In this document: one piece after another, positions 50,892 to 58,893 of the stretch
Position numbering within the stretch: position 1 is the first letter of the stretch
Layout of the letters: every line of letters starts with the position of its first letter
DNA from: Candidatus Leptovillus gracilis
GTDB lineage: Bacteria > Chloroflexota > Anaerolineae > Promineifilales > Promineifilaceae
Length of the DNA: 64,000 bases
NCBI GenBank assembly: GCA_016716065.1
Contig: JADJXA010000002.1
Location: 806,001-870,000, forward strand
Reading direction: 5' to 3'
Position numbers and translations under genes: made by a program
The notes under the pieces: model-generated
What the model was told of the DNA's origin: nothing
Seen by the model: only the letters and a program-made list of their open reading frames with translations
Database searches by the model: none

Positions 50892-53021
50892 AAACGTTCC
50901 CCCCTTGTCGTTCATTTCTCGCAGCAAGGCGGGTGGTTGGAAGCGTGCGCCGTACTTCTGAGCCAATTCCTCACTGCGGGCGACGAATTTTGCCACGCCG
51001 TAATCGTTGATGTATTGCAGCGTGCCCCCCTTAAACGGCGCAAAGCCCCAACCAAAAATACTGCCAATGTTGGCGTCAGCCACCGAGGTTAACACCCCTT
51101 CTTCGTAGCAGCGCACCGTCTCCAACGCCTGGACAAACATCAGGCGCTCGATCATTTCGGTTTGCGACAGTTTTTCACCTTGCAGGGGGAAGAGGGTTTG
51201 CAGTTCCGGCCAGAGATACTTGCCACCACCGTTGGCCGGGTACTCGTAGAAACCGGCGCCTTTGGCTTTGCCGTAACGGCCGTATTCCCCGGTCATCACA
51301 TCCAATACCCGGTCACTGGGGTGGGCTGCCACGGTTTTACCCTCGGCTGCCAGGTCCTTACGCGTTTGTTCGCGGATGTGCAGCATCAGCCCCAGGCTCA
51401 CCTCGTCGGACAGCGCCAGTGGACCAACCGGCATCCCGGCTTGCAGCCCGGCCATCTCAATGGCGCGGGGGTGCTGCCCTTCGCCTAGAAGCGCCTGCCC
51501 TTCCTGCACGTAGGTGCTGAACACCCGCGAGGTGTAGAACCCCCGGCTGTCGTTGACGACAATGGGCGTTTTGCGAATTTGCAGCACATAGTCGAACGCC
51601 TTCGCCAATGTCTCCGGGCTGGTCTGTGCCCCAATGATGATTTCCACCAGGCGCATTTTATCTACCGGCGAGAAGAAGTGCAGGCCGACGAAATTGGCCG
51701 GCCGCAAAGAGTGTTCGGCCAGCCCGGTGATGGGTAAGGTGGAGGTGTTGGAGGCGAAAACGGCCGTTTCCTCCACCTGCGCCTCCGCCTCCTGCGTCAC
51801 TTTGGCCTTCAACTCCCGGTCCTCAAACACCGCTTCGATGATCAGGTCGCAGCCGTGTAAATCGGCTGCATCGCCGGTGGGGGTGATGCGCCCCAGAATT
51901 TCTTGCTTCTGCGCCTGGCTCATTTTGCCCCGCGCCACCCGCTTGTTGGCAATGGCCTCGATGTGCGCCTTGCCCGCTTCCGCCCGTGCCTGGTCCACAT
52001 CTTTTAACACCACATCCATGCCCGCATAAGCCGAGACGTAGGCGATGCCGTGCCCCATCATGCCCGCGCCCAACACGCCGACTTTTTGTGTTGTCTGTGG
52101 CGGTGCGTCTGCCGGGCGGCTGGCTCCGGCGTTGATCTGGTTGAGTTGGAACCAGAAGGCGTTGATCATGTTTTTGGCGGTTTGGCCGGTGGCGACATGG
52201 GCGAAATAGCGCGATTCGATGCGTGCGGCCGTGTCCAAATCCACCACTGCCCCTTCAACGGCCGCCGCCATGATCGCTTCGGCGGCCGGGTAGTTGCCGT
52301 AGGTTTGTTTTTTGAGGATGGCCGGAGCGATGGCCAGCATTTGGGTGATAGACGGCCGTCGCGGATCCCCGCCTGGCATTTTGTAGCCCGGCTGGTCCCA
52401 CGGCTGTTTGGCCTGGGGGTGGGCCAGAATCCAGGCCCGCGCCTTGTCCATCATCTCGTCGTGGTCGGCGGCCAGGTCGTCAACCAGGCCGGCCGCTCTG
52501 GCCGCCTCTGGATTCATCTGTGGGCCTTCAGACAAAATAGGGAAGGCCGGCTGCAAGCCGATCATGCGTGTCAGGCGCACGATCCCGCCGCCGCCGGGAA
52601 TGAGGCCCAGGGTTACTTCAGGGAAGCCGAATTTGCTGCGCGGATCGTTGATGGCGATGCGGTGGTGGCAGGCCAGGGCCAGCTCCAGGCCGCCGCCCAA
52701 TGCCGCGCCGTTCAGCGCGGCGACGACTGGCTTGCCCAGCGTCTCTAGCTGGCGAAAGCCGGCTTTGAGTTGTTGGCTGTTGTGGAAGACGGCCGTTGCC
52801 TCCGTCGCCGCCACAATCATTTCCAAATCCGCCCCCGCCAAAAAAGTCTTCTTGGCCGACGTTAGAATGACGCCGGTTAGCTCCGTTTCGGCCGCCAGTT
52901 GGTCCAGCGCCACCCGGAACCCCGCGCCAAATTCATCATTCAGCACGTTCGCCGAACGTCCTGGCATATCCACCGTCAGCGTAACGATATTTTGTTCATC
53001 TTTTTCGTAGTGAAAGGCCAT
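50889..53021 (-). CDS. Bifunctional enoyl-CoA hydratase / 3-hydroxyacyl-CoA dehydrogenase, FadJ/FadB-like
   Basis: About 710 residues. N-terminal crotonase domain (1-300) with the oxyanion-hole regions AGADLEMI and NGAALGGGLELALACH. The dehydrogenase part follows, with NAD-binding VGVLGAGMMGHGIAYVSA at about 315, SNTSTLPITGLA, and HFFSPVDKMRLVEII. It performs two steps of fatty acid beta-oxidation. The thiolase partner is not in the window. ATG 53021 has better spacing from GGGGGAG than ATG 53024. The TAG stop is the edge of a dispersed repeat. Confidence 0.94.
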   Translation of the reverse strand: MAFHYEKDEQNIVTLTVDMPGRSANVLNDEFGAGFRVALDQLAAETELTGVILTSAKKTFLAGADLEMIVAATEATAVFHNSQQLKAGFRQLETLGKPVVAALNGAALGGGLELALACHHRIAINDPRSKFGFPEVTLGLIPGGGGIVRLTRMIGLQPAFPILSEGPQMNPEAARAAGLVDDLAADHDEMMDKARAWILAHPQAKQPWDQPGYKMPGGDPRRPSITQMLAIAPAILKKQTYGNYPAAEAIMAAAVEGAVVDLDTAARIESRYFAHVATGQTAKNMINAFWFQLNQINAGASRPADAPPQTTQKVGVLGAGMMGHGIAYVSAYAGMDVVLKDVDQARAEAGKAHIEAIANKRVARGKMSQAQKQEILGRITPTGDAADLHGCDLIIEAVFEDRELKAKVTQEAEAQVEETAVFASNTSTLPITGLAEHSLRPANFVGLHFFSPVDKMRLVEIIIGAQTSPETLAKAFDYVLQIRKTPIVVNDSRGFYTSRVFSTYVQEGQALLGEGQHPRAIEMAGLQAGMPVGPLALSDEVSLGLMLHIREQTRKDLAAEGKTVAAHPSDRVLDVMTGEYGRYGKAKGAGFYEYPANGGGKYLWPELQTLFPLQGEKLSQTEMIERLMFVQALETVRCYEEGVLTSVADANIGSIFGWGFAPFKGGTLQYINDYGVAKFVARSEELAQKYGARFQPPALLREMNDKGGTF

Positions 53022-53091
53022 CATTCTCCCCCAGTGACATGGGAATGTCTTGGTGTCAATTAGATTCAGGACGGGTCATGGGTCACAGTAT

Positions 53092-53132
53092 TCAGTGTTT
53101 AGTGTTCGGTGTTCGGTGTTCAGTGTTCGGTG
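53092..53132 (+). repeat. 7-bp tandem repeat, copy 3
   Basis: Degenerate GTGTTCG/GTGTTCA/GTGTTTA units ending in GGTGGGG, upstream of the FadJ-like gene. Confidence 0.8.
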
Positions 53133-53307
53133 GGGTTTGTGAGTGGTCGTCTGCGTTGGCAAACTGGTTGCTGACTCCTGAACACGGCTATGTTGCTGCC
53201 TACAATTATAGAAGCCTTCCATGCAAAAGAAAATATGGGTCTTGGGGACTTGATGGGTTGAATGTATCTTCTCAATATTTTGGGGTCAATCGGTGGCAAA
53301 GGGAAAC

Positions 53308-53423
53308 AGCCGGGTTTGCCCGGCGTTGTTTTGTAGACCGGCGCTTTAGCTGGTCGTCGCCGGGTGTCCGCTGCGCCTGGAGCTACTTCCCCAGGCTAAA
53401 AATGACGCTCCGTAAATGGGGCT
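53308..53423 (-). repeat. Intergenic cassette, copy B (inverted relative to copy A)
   Basis: The reverse complement aligns with 8622-8740 across its full length: AGCCCCATTTACGG, TTTTTAGCCTGG, TAGCTCCAGGCGCA and AGCGCCGGTCTACAAAACAA are shared, and the palindromes are partly conserved. Confidence 0.85.
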
Positions 53424-53484
53424 AAAGAGGACCGTAGCCGAGACATTCCCGCCGATAAAGTATTCTTCATGTGGTCCGTTATAC

Positions 53485-53529
53485 CTGACAAGGTGACAAG
53501 GTAACATCTGACAAGGTGACAAAAATGTC
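53485..53529. repeat. TGACAAGGTGACA-type intergenic repeat, copy 3
   Basis: CTGACAAGGTGACAAGGTAA followed by CATCTGACAAGGTGACAAAAAT; nearly identical to 8149-8190. The 3' end of the DUF1801 gene next to it (CAAGGTGACGCCAGACAATGA on the minus strand, in part) resembles the same unit. Confidence 0.8.
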
Positions 53530-53540
53530 GGGGATAGTCT

Positions 53541-53936
53541 TCATTGTCTGGCGTCACCTTGTTTTTTCCCTTTTTTGGCTGCTTTTGCCAGATTCTCCTC
53601 CACCCGGAACGCCACAATTCTGCTGATCAAGTCAAAGGGTATGGGTTTGCTCAATGGAAACTGCACGGAACCCTTTCCCCCTTCATAAGCAGATAACTCA
53701 TGCTGGAATTTCTCAATGCCCGACGGCACAGGGTAAAACCCGATATGCCGCCTGAACGCCGCAAAATGGACCAGATTGCCATTCAGCACGAAGGTTGGCA
53801 TCTGATATTTAATGGTCTCTTCGGCGTCGGGGGCCGCTTCACGAATGATCAGCCTGATTTTTGTCAGAATCTCTTGAATATCGGCGGGGAAGCTGGCGAT
53901 ATATTCATCTATGTTTTTGGGAGTGGATGGGTCCAT
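53541..53936 (-). CDS. DUF1801 (YdhG/Frataxin-like fold) protein
   Basis: About 131 residues from ATG 53936, chosen over 53969 because the first is the usual family start (MDPSTPKNIDEYIASFP) and has GAGG upstream. EETIKYQMPTFVLNGNLVHFAAFRRHIGFYP is the DUF1801 signature. Function is unknown. The last eight residues (KKQGDARQ) are encoded by sequence like the TGACAAGGTGACA repeat. It starts eight bases after the DinB-family gene and is likely cotranscribed. Confidence 0.85.
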   Translation of the reverse strand: MDPSTPKNIDEYIASFPADIQEILTKIRLIIREAAPDAEETIKYQMPTFVLNGNLVHFAAFRRHIGFYPVPSGIEKFQHELSAYEGGKGSVQFPLSKPIPFDLISRIVAFRVEENLAKAAKKGKKQGDARQ

Positions 53937-53944
53937 TTTATGGT

Positions 53945-54427
53945 TTACCTCGCCGATTTTAGGGTGCATAGGGCTTGCCGTATTTCGCCCAGATGGTAGG
54001 CCGTGTGGACGACGGTGCCAATCGCTCCGCTAATGTGCCAGTCGGTAGGCCATTCGGCCGTGTCGTTGATGAGGGCTTTGATGCGGTTGTAACTCTCGCG
54101 CAGCGCCTGCTTAATCGCCTCCCATTCTTGCGGGCTGACAGTGCTGGTCTCGCGCCAGATTTGGCCCCAATCTACGCGCTCAAACTGCTGGCTGCGCACG
54201 TTTTTCTCCAGCACATCCAGATAGAAAGCGACGTGTTTGACCTGTGCTGCCAGCGTGGCGCATTGCCCTCCTACCGGTACGGAGGCTTCTGCGGCCGAAA
54301 TGCCGACCAGGGTTTCAAACATGGATGTGCCTTTGTCGAGATAGATTCCCTGTACATTGTCGAAGGTTTCATCGAGCAGGCTGTACAGGGCGCTGCGGAA
54401 ATGTTCAGACTGAATGGGGGTAGACAT
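53945..54427 (-). CDS. DinB-family putative metal-dependent protein
   Basis: 160 residues from ATG 54427, which has AGGAGG upstream. Four-helix DinB/YfiT fold with histidines in QVKHVAFYLDVL and VVHTAYHLGEIRQ, where members hold a metal ion. Members include thiol transferases and damage-response proteins; the particular role is unknown. Its stop lies eight bases before the DUF1801 start. Confidence 0.82.
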   Translation of the reverse strand: MSTPIQSEHFRSALYSLLDETFDNVQGIYLDKGTSMFETLVGISAAEASVPVGGQCATLAAQVKHVAFYLDVLEKNVRSQQFERVDWGQIWRETSTVSPQEWEAIKQALRESYNRIKALINDTAEWPTDWHISGAIGTVVHTAYHLGEIRQALCTLKSAR

Positions 54428-54726
54428 CGGTTTCCTCCTAAAAACATAACTGCCAGACCTCTGCGAAATTTCACCCAAGAGGCACAGAGGGCACACATCT
54501 TTCGGATTTGATTTTTATGTCCTCTACGCTCTGTGGTCTGTTGAAAGAGTGGCTGAAAAGAAGACAATCTGGTAATCCCTTCTAGAGCGTTTTCGTGCAG
54601 CACTAATAGAATATATGTTCGATAGAGTCAAGTTTTCCCTATCTCAATCAGGGCAATCGCATACCCGTCTTTTGGCGTTACCGGCGAACAGGATTTTCGC
54701 GCTCCACATTGGTGGCGGTATGGTAA

Positions 54727-55110
54727 AGTGACCCCCATCGTCTGCTGCGCCAACAGCTTGAACTGAGCCTGGCGCTGTGTTCCGCCAATGGCCTGGAAGA
54801 CGCCATAGACATTTGCTTGAACGCGGCTCTAAATGTTTCCGGCATGGATACGACCGTTCTTCACCTCTACACGGACACGCCACACAAAGAGACCGAAGTC
54901 TACTATCTGGCGCGCATGGCCGAACAACCCCCTGCCGCGACGATCCTTTATGCACAGTTATTGCAGCGCAAAGGCGTCTCGCCGGAGATAGAGCGCGACC
55001 TGGACCAGATTGTTAACCAGAGCCGCCGCACCAGCAATATTGTGCGCGACTTGCTAGAAGTGGTGCGCCATATGATAGCGGAAGACCCGAAGGGTTTTAA
55101 TCGTTCACGA
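54727..55110 (+). pseudogene. Fragment of a GAF-containing sensor histidine kinase
   Basis: A stop-free stretch reads LRQQLELSLALCSANGLEDA then IDICLNAALNVSGMDT, like the start of GAF domains in hybrid kinases, then jumps to ILYAQLLQRKGVSPEIERDL and SRRTSNIVRDLLEVVR, like a HisKA dimerisation helix pair. The usual phosphoacceptor histidine segment and the whole ATPase domain are missing, so it is a deletion remnant. Confidence 0.55.
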
Positions 55111-55197
55111 AACGGTGCAGCGGCCCGCAGTTGCACGACGACGGCACAGAGAACACGGAGGGTTTACAATTTTAATTCCGTACCTCTGTGGTACGGA

Positions 55198-55231
55198 AGA
55201 TTGGACAAATCTCAGAAGATTTGTCCAATCT
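55198..55231. repeat. Small hairpin repeat AGATTGGACAAAT..., copy 1
   Basis: AGATTGGACAAAT / ATTTGTCCAATCT, perfect 13-bp stem, 8-base loop. A sister hairpin lies at 57379-57411, on the other side of the two genes that follow. Confidence 0.8.
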
Positions 55232-55268
55232 AAACATGTATAACCCGTAAAGGGCACAATCTGACATG

Positions 55269-55298
55269 TTTGTCACCTTGTCAGATGTCACCTCGTTA
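55269..55298 (-). repeat. TGACAAGGTGACA-type repeat overlapping a gene end, copy 4
   Basis: On the minus strand: AGGTGACATCTGACAAGGTG and on to ACA. The TGA of its first AGGTGA is the stop codon of the MFS gene at 55288. Confidence 0.75.
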
Positions 55299-56472
55299 GG
55301 TACAGCAGCAGCGCCACAAAGACAACGGCCGTGCCCAACACCCCCAGCCCAATCGCCACCATTGCCGCATAAGGGCCGGTCGCGTCAAACAACTGCCCCA
55401 CCAACCAGGGCAGCGTCATGCCGCCCACGCTCGCTCCGGCAAAAAACCAGCCGGTGGTTTTGCCAGTCACCGGCATGTTGCGTTCGGCCAGCGACAGGGT
55501 GGTAGGGAAGATAGGCGCAAATGAAAAGCCCAGGCTAAGCGTGCCCAGCCACAAAGCCCAGGTAGACGCCGACCACAGCAGCAGCACGCCCATGCTAAAC
55601 AAACTGCCGGCAATGCCCAGAGCGATAATTTTGCGCGGCCGGGTCACGTTTGCCAGCGGCACAGACAACAACCGGCCCACTGTGAGCGCCCCCCAAAACG
55701 AAGATGTGAGATAGGCGGCCGCAGTGACGTTAGCCAGACCGGAATTGACAGCATACGTGTAAATCCAGCCGCCAAAGCTGACTTCGCTGCCCACGTACAG
55801 GAAAAACAGCAGGGTAATCAGGCTGATGAGTGCGTAATTGGGGCGGGCGGTGGTGGATACGGCCGTTGCCGTTGCCACCGGCCGCGGGCTGCTCTGCGGC
55901 GCTATCCAGGCCGCCACTGGCAGCATGACCAGCGCCAACAGCCAAAAAGCCCAGGTGATTTCGCCGCTGCGCAGCACAACCTGGGCCACGATAATCGGCG
56001 ACAGCAGTGCGCCGACGCCAAAAAAGAAGTGCAGGCCGTTCATATAGGGGGCCACGTTGCCGTGATGCAGCCAGGGAAGCATGGTGTTTGCGCCCACGTC
56101 TATCATAGATTCGGCCAAACCCATTAGAACCAATATCAGCGCCAGCAGCCATAAAAGCGACAGCAGCGGCGTGATGGCGATGGTCAGAGCCATGATGAAC
56201 AGGCCGACCGCCAGCGTGGGATGGCCGGGCAAATGGTCGTAAATGCGCCCACCGGCCAGCGCGCCCACCAGAATGCCTACTGAGCGCGCCGTGAACAATA
56301 TGCTGATCTGGCTGAGTTCGACGCCGGTGTTTGCCGCCAGGCCAGGCAGCGTCGGCCCCAAGACGGCGGCGGCCAGACCGATGCACAGGAGGGTGGCGTA
56401 ATATCCGGCTGTTTTTGCCAGTTTGCCCGATTGGGACGCCAGGGCGTTTGTTTGATTGCGGCGGGAACTCAT
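55288..56472 (-). CDS. MFS transporter
   Basis: 394 residues, about 12 hydrophobic segments. N-terminal half has GLAAAVLGPTLPGLAANTGVELSQISILFTARSVG, and GALAGGRIYDHLPGHP carries the loop 2-3 MFS signature region. It resembles fucose- or FHS-type permeases, but substrate is uncertain. Its start overlaps the stop of the glutamine cyclotransferase gene by four bases (ATGA). The stop lies within a dispersed repeat. Confidence 0.83.
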   Translation of the reverse strand: MSSRRNQTNALASQSGKLAKTAGYYATLLCIGLAAAVLGPTLPGLAANTGVELSQISILFTARSVGILVGALAGGRIYDHLPGHPTLAVGLFIMALTIAITPLLSLLWLLALILVLMGLAESMIDVGANTMLPWLHHGNVAPYMNGLHFFFGVGALLSPIIVAQVVLRSGEITWAFWLLALVMLPVAAWIAPQSSPRPVATATAVSTTARPNYALISLITLLFFLYVGSEVSFGGWIYTYAVNSGLANVTAAAYLTSSFWGALTVGRLLSVPLANVTRPRKIIALGIAGSLFSMGVLLLWSASTWALWLGTLSLGFSFAPIFPTTLSLAERNMPVTGKTTGWFFAGASVGGMTLPWLVGQLFDATGPYAAMVAIGLGVLGTAVVFVALLLYLTR

Positions 56473-57332
56473 GGATTGGTTGCGGGCACGAGTTTGATTT
56501 CAAAGAGACTGGGCCACAATTTGCCGGTGACAAACAGGCGGTCTTGGGCAGCGTCGTAGGCGATGCCGTTGAGGACGTCTATGGGTTGGGTAAGGCTTGC
56601 CGGGTCTAGCAGGCCAGTCAGGTCTATCCAGCCGATCACCTGACCGGTGTCTGGCGCGATACGGGCGACGCGGTTGGTTTGCCAGATGTTGGCCCATATT
56701 TCGCCGTTGACGTATTCCAATTCATTCAATCGGGTGATGGGGCCGTTGGCGTCAGTTACCTGGATACGGCCGTTCTCCGCTAGACTCTCTGGGTCTAAGA
56801 AGCGAATCTCGTTGGTCCCGTCGCTCATCATCAGCCGTTGGCCGTCGTGGGTCAGGCCCCAGCCTTCGCCGGGGTAGCTGAAGCTGCGCCGCGGCTCGAA
56901 GTTGGCGCGATCATAGACAAAGCCCACGCCAGACTGCCAGGTGATCTGGATCAGCCGATCTTGCCAGATGGCAATGCCTTCGCCAAAATAGTCTGGCGAT
57001 AGGTCTCGCTGCAACAAAACCTCGCCTGTTTCCAGGTTGGTCTGGCGAATGGACGAACGGCCGTACAGCCCGGTTCCTTCGTATAAAATGCCATCCAGAT
57101 AGACCAGCCCTTGCGTAAAAGCAGCCGGATCATGCGGATAGACGTTGATGATTTCGTAGGTGTAAATGGGTGGATCAATCGGCAAGACGGCCGTTTGCAG
57201 CGCTGCTGGCGTGGGTGTGGCTGCCGGGGATGGGCTGGGAAAGGCCGTCGGCCCAGCCGGCGCGTCTTGTCCGCAGGCCGCCAACACCCCCAACAGCAAA
57301 CAGAGGTTTAGCCAATAACGAAGAGTAGACAT
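56469..57332 (-). CDS. Glutaminyl-peptide cyclotransferase-like lipoprotein
   Basis: 287 residues. Lipoprotein signal (LLGVLAACGQ), Pro/Thr linker, then a five-bladed propeller of the plant/bacterial glutamine cyclotransferase family: YPHDPAAFTQGLVY, LYEGTGLYGRSSIRQ, FGEGIAI, GWGLTHDG, LNELEYVNGEIWANIW and NGIAYD. The enzyme turns N-terminal glutamine of peptides into pyroglutamate outside the cell. It is translationally coupled to the MFS gene, which hints at uptake or export of a related compound. Confidence 0.93.
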   Translation of the reverse strand: MSTLRYWLNLCLLLGVLAACGQDAPAGPTAFPSPSPAATPTPAALQTAVLPIDPPIYTYEIINVYPHDPAAFTQGLVYLDGILYEGTGLYGRSSIRQTNLETGEVLLQRDLSPDYFGEGIAIWQDRLIQITWQSGVGFVYDRANFEPRRSFSYPGEGWGLTHDGQRLMMSDGTNEIRFLDPESLAENGRIQVTDANGPITRLNELEYVNGEIWANIWQTNRVARIAPDTGQVIGWIDLTGLLDPASLTQPIDVLNGIAYDAAQDRLFVTGKLWPSLFEIKLVPATNP

Positions 57333-57378
57333 AAGTCAGCCTATATTTCCTAAGGGTTCATATGTTTTTAACCTGGTG

Positions 57379-57411
57379 AGATTGGACCAATCTCCAAGAT
57401 TGGTCCAATCT
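57379..57411. repeat. Small hairpin repeat AGATTGGACCAAT..., copy 2
   Basis: AGATTGGACCAAT / ATTGGTCCAATCT, perfect 13-bp stem and a 7-base loop. Same family as 55198-55231. Confidence 0.8.
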
Positions 57412-57497
57412 AAAAAACAGGAAGTTATTCTTAGACGATTACTTAAAACAGTTCAACTTCTCTTCCCTCTGTGTTCTCCGTGCCTGAATATGTGGAT

Positions 57498-58892
57498 TTA
57501 TGCTTGCACGGCCGTTATCGCCCGTTCTTGCAGCGTCTGGCGGACTTTGTGTATGTCGGTGGGAATAGCCCGACGGGCGCCATAGTAACAAAGACCGGCA
57601 GGGATGGCGAACAGTTGGAAGAGGGATAGTCCCCAGGCGTAATTGTCTGGCGGGGAAACCCACTGTGTCAGGTAGGCCAGCAGCAGGCTGGTTAGGGCGA
57701 TGCTCGCCGCATTGCTCACGGCGCCAGCCACTTTGGTCATGCCAATCACTGTGCCGCGATGTTCCGGCAAATTAACCTCGGTGATCAACGCCGCCCAATT
57801 GGGGCCATTGATTGCCAGCAAAGCCATGGCCACAAAAGCGAACAAAAACAGCGCCAATATTTCGCCATCGGTAACCAGAGCTACCACAACAGACCAGGCT
57901 AACTGCCACACAGAGCCGTCGGCCGCCAGTTGGAGGTTCTGAATGGGCATAAAAAAGGTGATGATGAAAAAAGGCACTGCCCCAATTGTGCCGATCATCG
58001 CCAGTTTGGCCCGGCCGTGTGGATCCCACCTCTGCCAACGGTCGCCCAGATGTCCGGCGACGATGCCAAAAAACAGGCCGCTGCTAAACAAAATGACCAG
58101 CCAGTTGCCCACGATGGTCGCCACTTCCAGCGAGTAACCCAGGCTTTCTATGCGGGCAATGGCCCAGCGTGGAACCCAGACGGTGGAGCCAAAAGCCAGC
58201 GTAGCAAACACATGTTGCAGCGTCAGCCAGATATTGGCCCGCCGGCCGAAAATATGGCGCAAGTCCGATCTGGTAATGCGGTACTCATATGTTTGTCCGG
58301 TTGCAAACAGCTTTTGCAATTCTGGCTCGGCCTGGCCGCGGCGCGGCTCTTGCACAAACAAGTATAAGAAGGCGAACAAAAATCCAAGGGCGGCGATGAA
58401 CCAAAAGGGGTAGCGCCAGTTGAATGCGCCCATCGTACCGGCCAGGATTGCCCCCAATGCCGCGCCCAGCGATTGGGAAATGCCCCACAAACTTAACGCC
58501 AGACCACGCCGCTGCGCCGGAATAACATCGCTGATCACGCTGAAGCCAACCGAGGCGATGCTGCCCACACCAACGGCCGTGATCATCTGGCTGAGCACAA
58601 ATTGGGCGAAGGTCGCCGCCAACCCGGTCAGCACCATGGCGCTTCCCCACATCAACGTGCCCGCCAACAGCAGCCGGCGCCGATTGCTGCGGTCGCCGCG
58701 GTAGCCCCAAAACACAGCCGACGCCCCGGCAATGAGAATGTAAACGGCCGTCACCACCCCCAATGCCGCTTCGTTCGCCTGGAATTCGCGGGCGATGATG
58801 GCGTACAGAGGCGGCAAAATACCGGCAGCCGCGTTGTCCAGCGAGGCCAGGCCGATAAACACCACAAATGTAAAGGCGGCTGAATTACGCAA
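57498..58892 (-). CDS. MFS transporter (Spinster-like)
   Basis: 464 residues with about 12 hydrophobic segments. SLDNAAAGILPPLYAIIAREF at the start, FWGYRGDRSNRRRLLLAG (loop 2-3 signature) and GVGSIASVGFSVISDVIPAQRRG (motif C region) point to the Spinster-like/proton symporter group. A long cytoplasmic loop lies near the middle (residues about 190-225). Start codon is TTG, one base after the TAG of the SH3b gene. Substrate is unknown; it ends a five-gene minus-strand operon. Confidence 0.83.
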   Translation of the reverse strand: MRNSAAFTFVVFIGLASLDNAAAGILPPLYAIIAREFQANEAALGVVTAVYILIAGASAVFWGYRGDRSNRRRLLLAGTLMWGSAMVLTGLAATFAQFVLSQMITAVGVGSIASVGFSVISDVIPAQRRGLALSLWGISQSLGAALGAILAGTMGAFNWRYPFWFIAALGFLFAFLYLFVQEPRRGQAEPELQKLFATGQTYEYRITRSDLRHIFGRRANIWLTLQHVFATLAFGSTVWVPRWAIARIESLGYSLEVATIVGNWLVILFSSGLFFGIVAGHLGDRWQRWDPHGRAKLAMIGTIGAVPFFIITFFMPIQNLQLAADGSVWQLAWSVVVALVTDGEILALFLFAFVAMALLAINGPNWAALITEVNLPEHRGTVIGMTKVAGAVSNAASIALTSLLLAYLTQWVSPPDNYAWGLSLFQLFAIPAGLCYYGARRAIPTDIHKVRQTLQERAITAVQA

Positions 58893-58893
58893 A

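Larger units (their letters stand above)
53022..53540. other. Repeat-packed intergenic region
   Basis: About 520 bases without a credible gene. It contains a 7-bp tandem repeat (53092-53132), the 116-bp cassette copy B (53308-53423) and a TGACAAGGTGACA block (53485-53529). The last two families are also neighbours in the 8.1-8.7 kb gap. Confidence 0.75.
54428..55287. other. Intergenic region with a decayed gene and hairpins
   Basis: About 860 bases. It holds a sensor-kinase fragment (54727-55110), a hairpin repeat (55198-55231) and a TGACA repeat block reaching into the next gene. No intact gene is seen. Confidence 0.65.

Noticed and set aside
54817..55233. A 138-residue frame considered as an intact gene
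   Set aside because: It joins partial GAF and HisKA segments, lacks a histidine and ATPase domain, and its last third reads through unrelated hairpin DNA.
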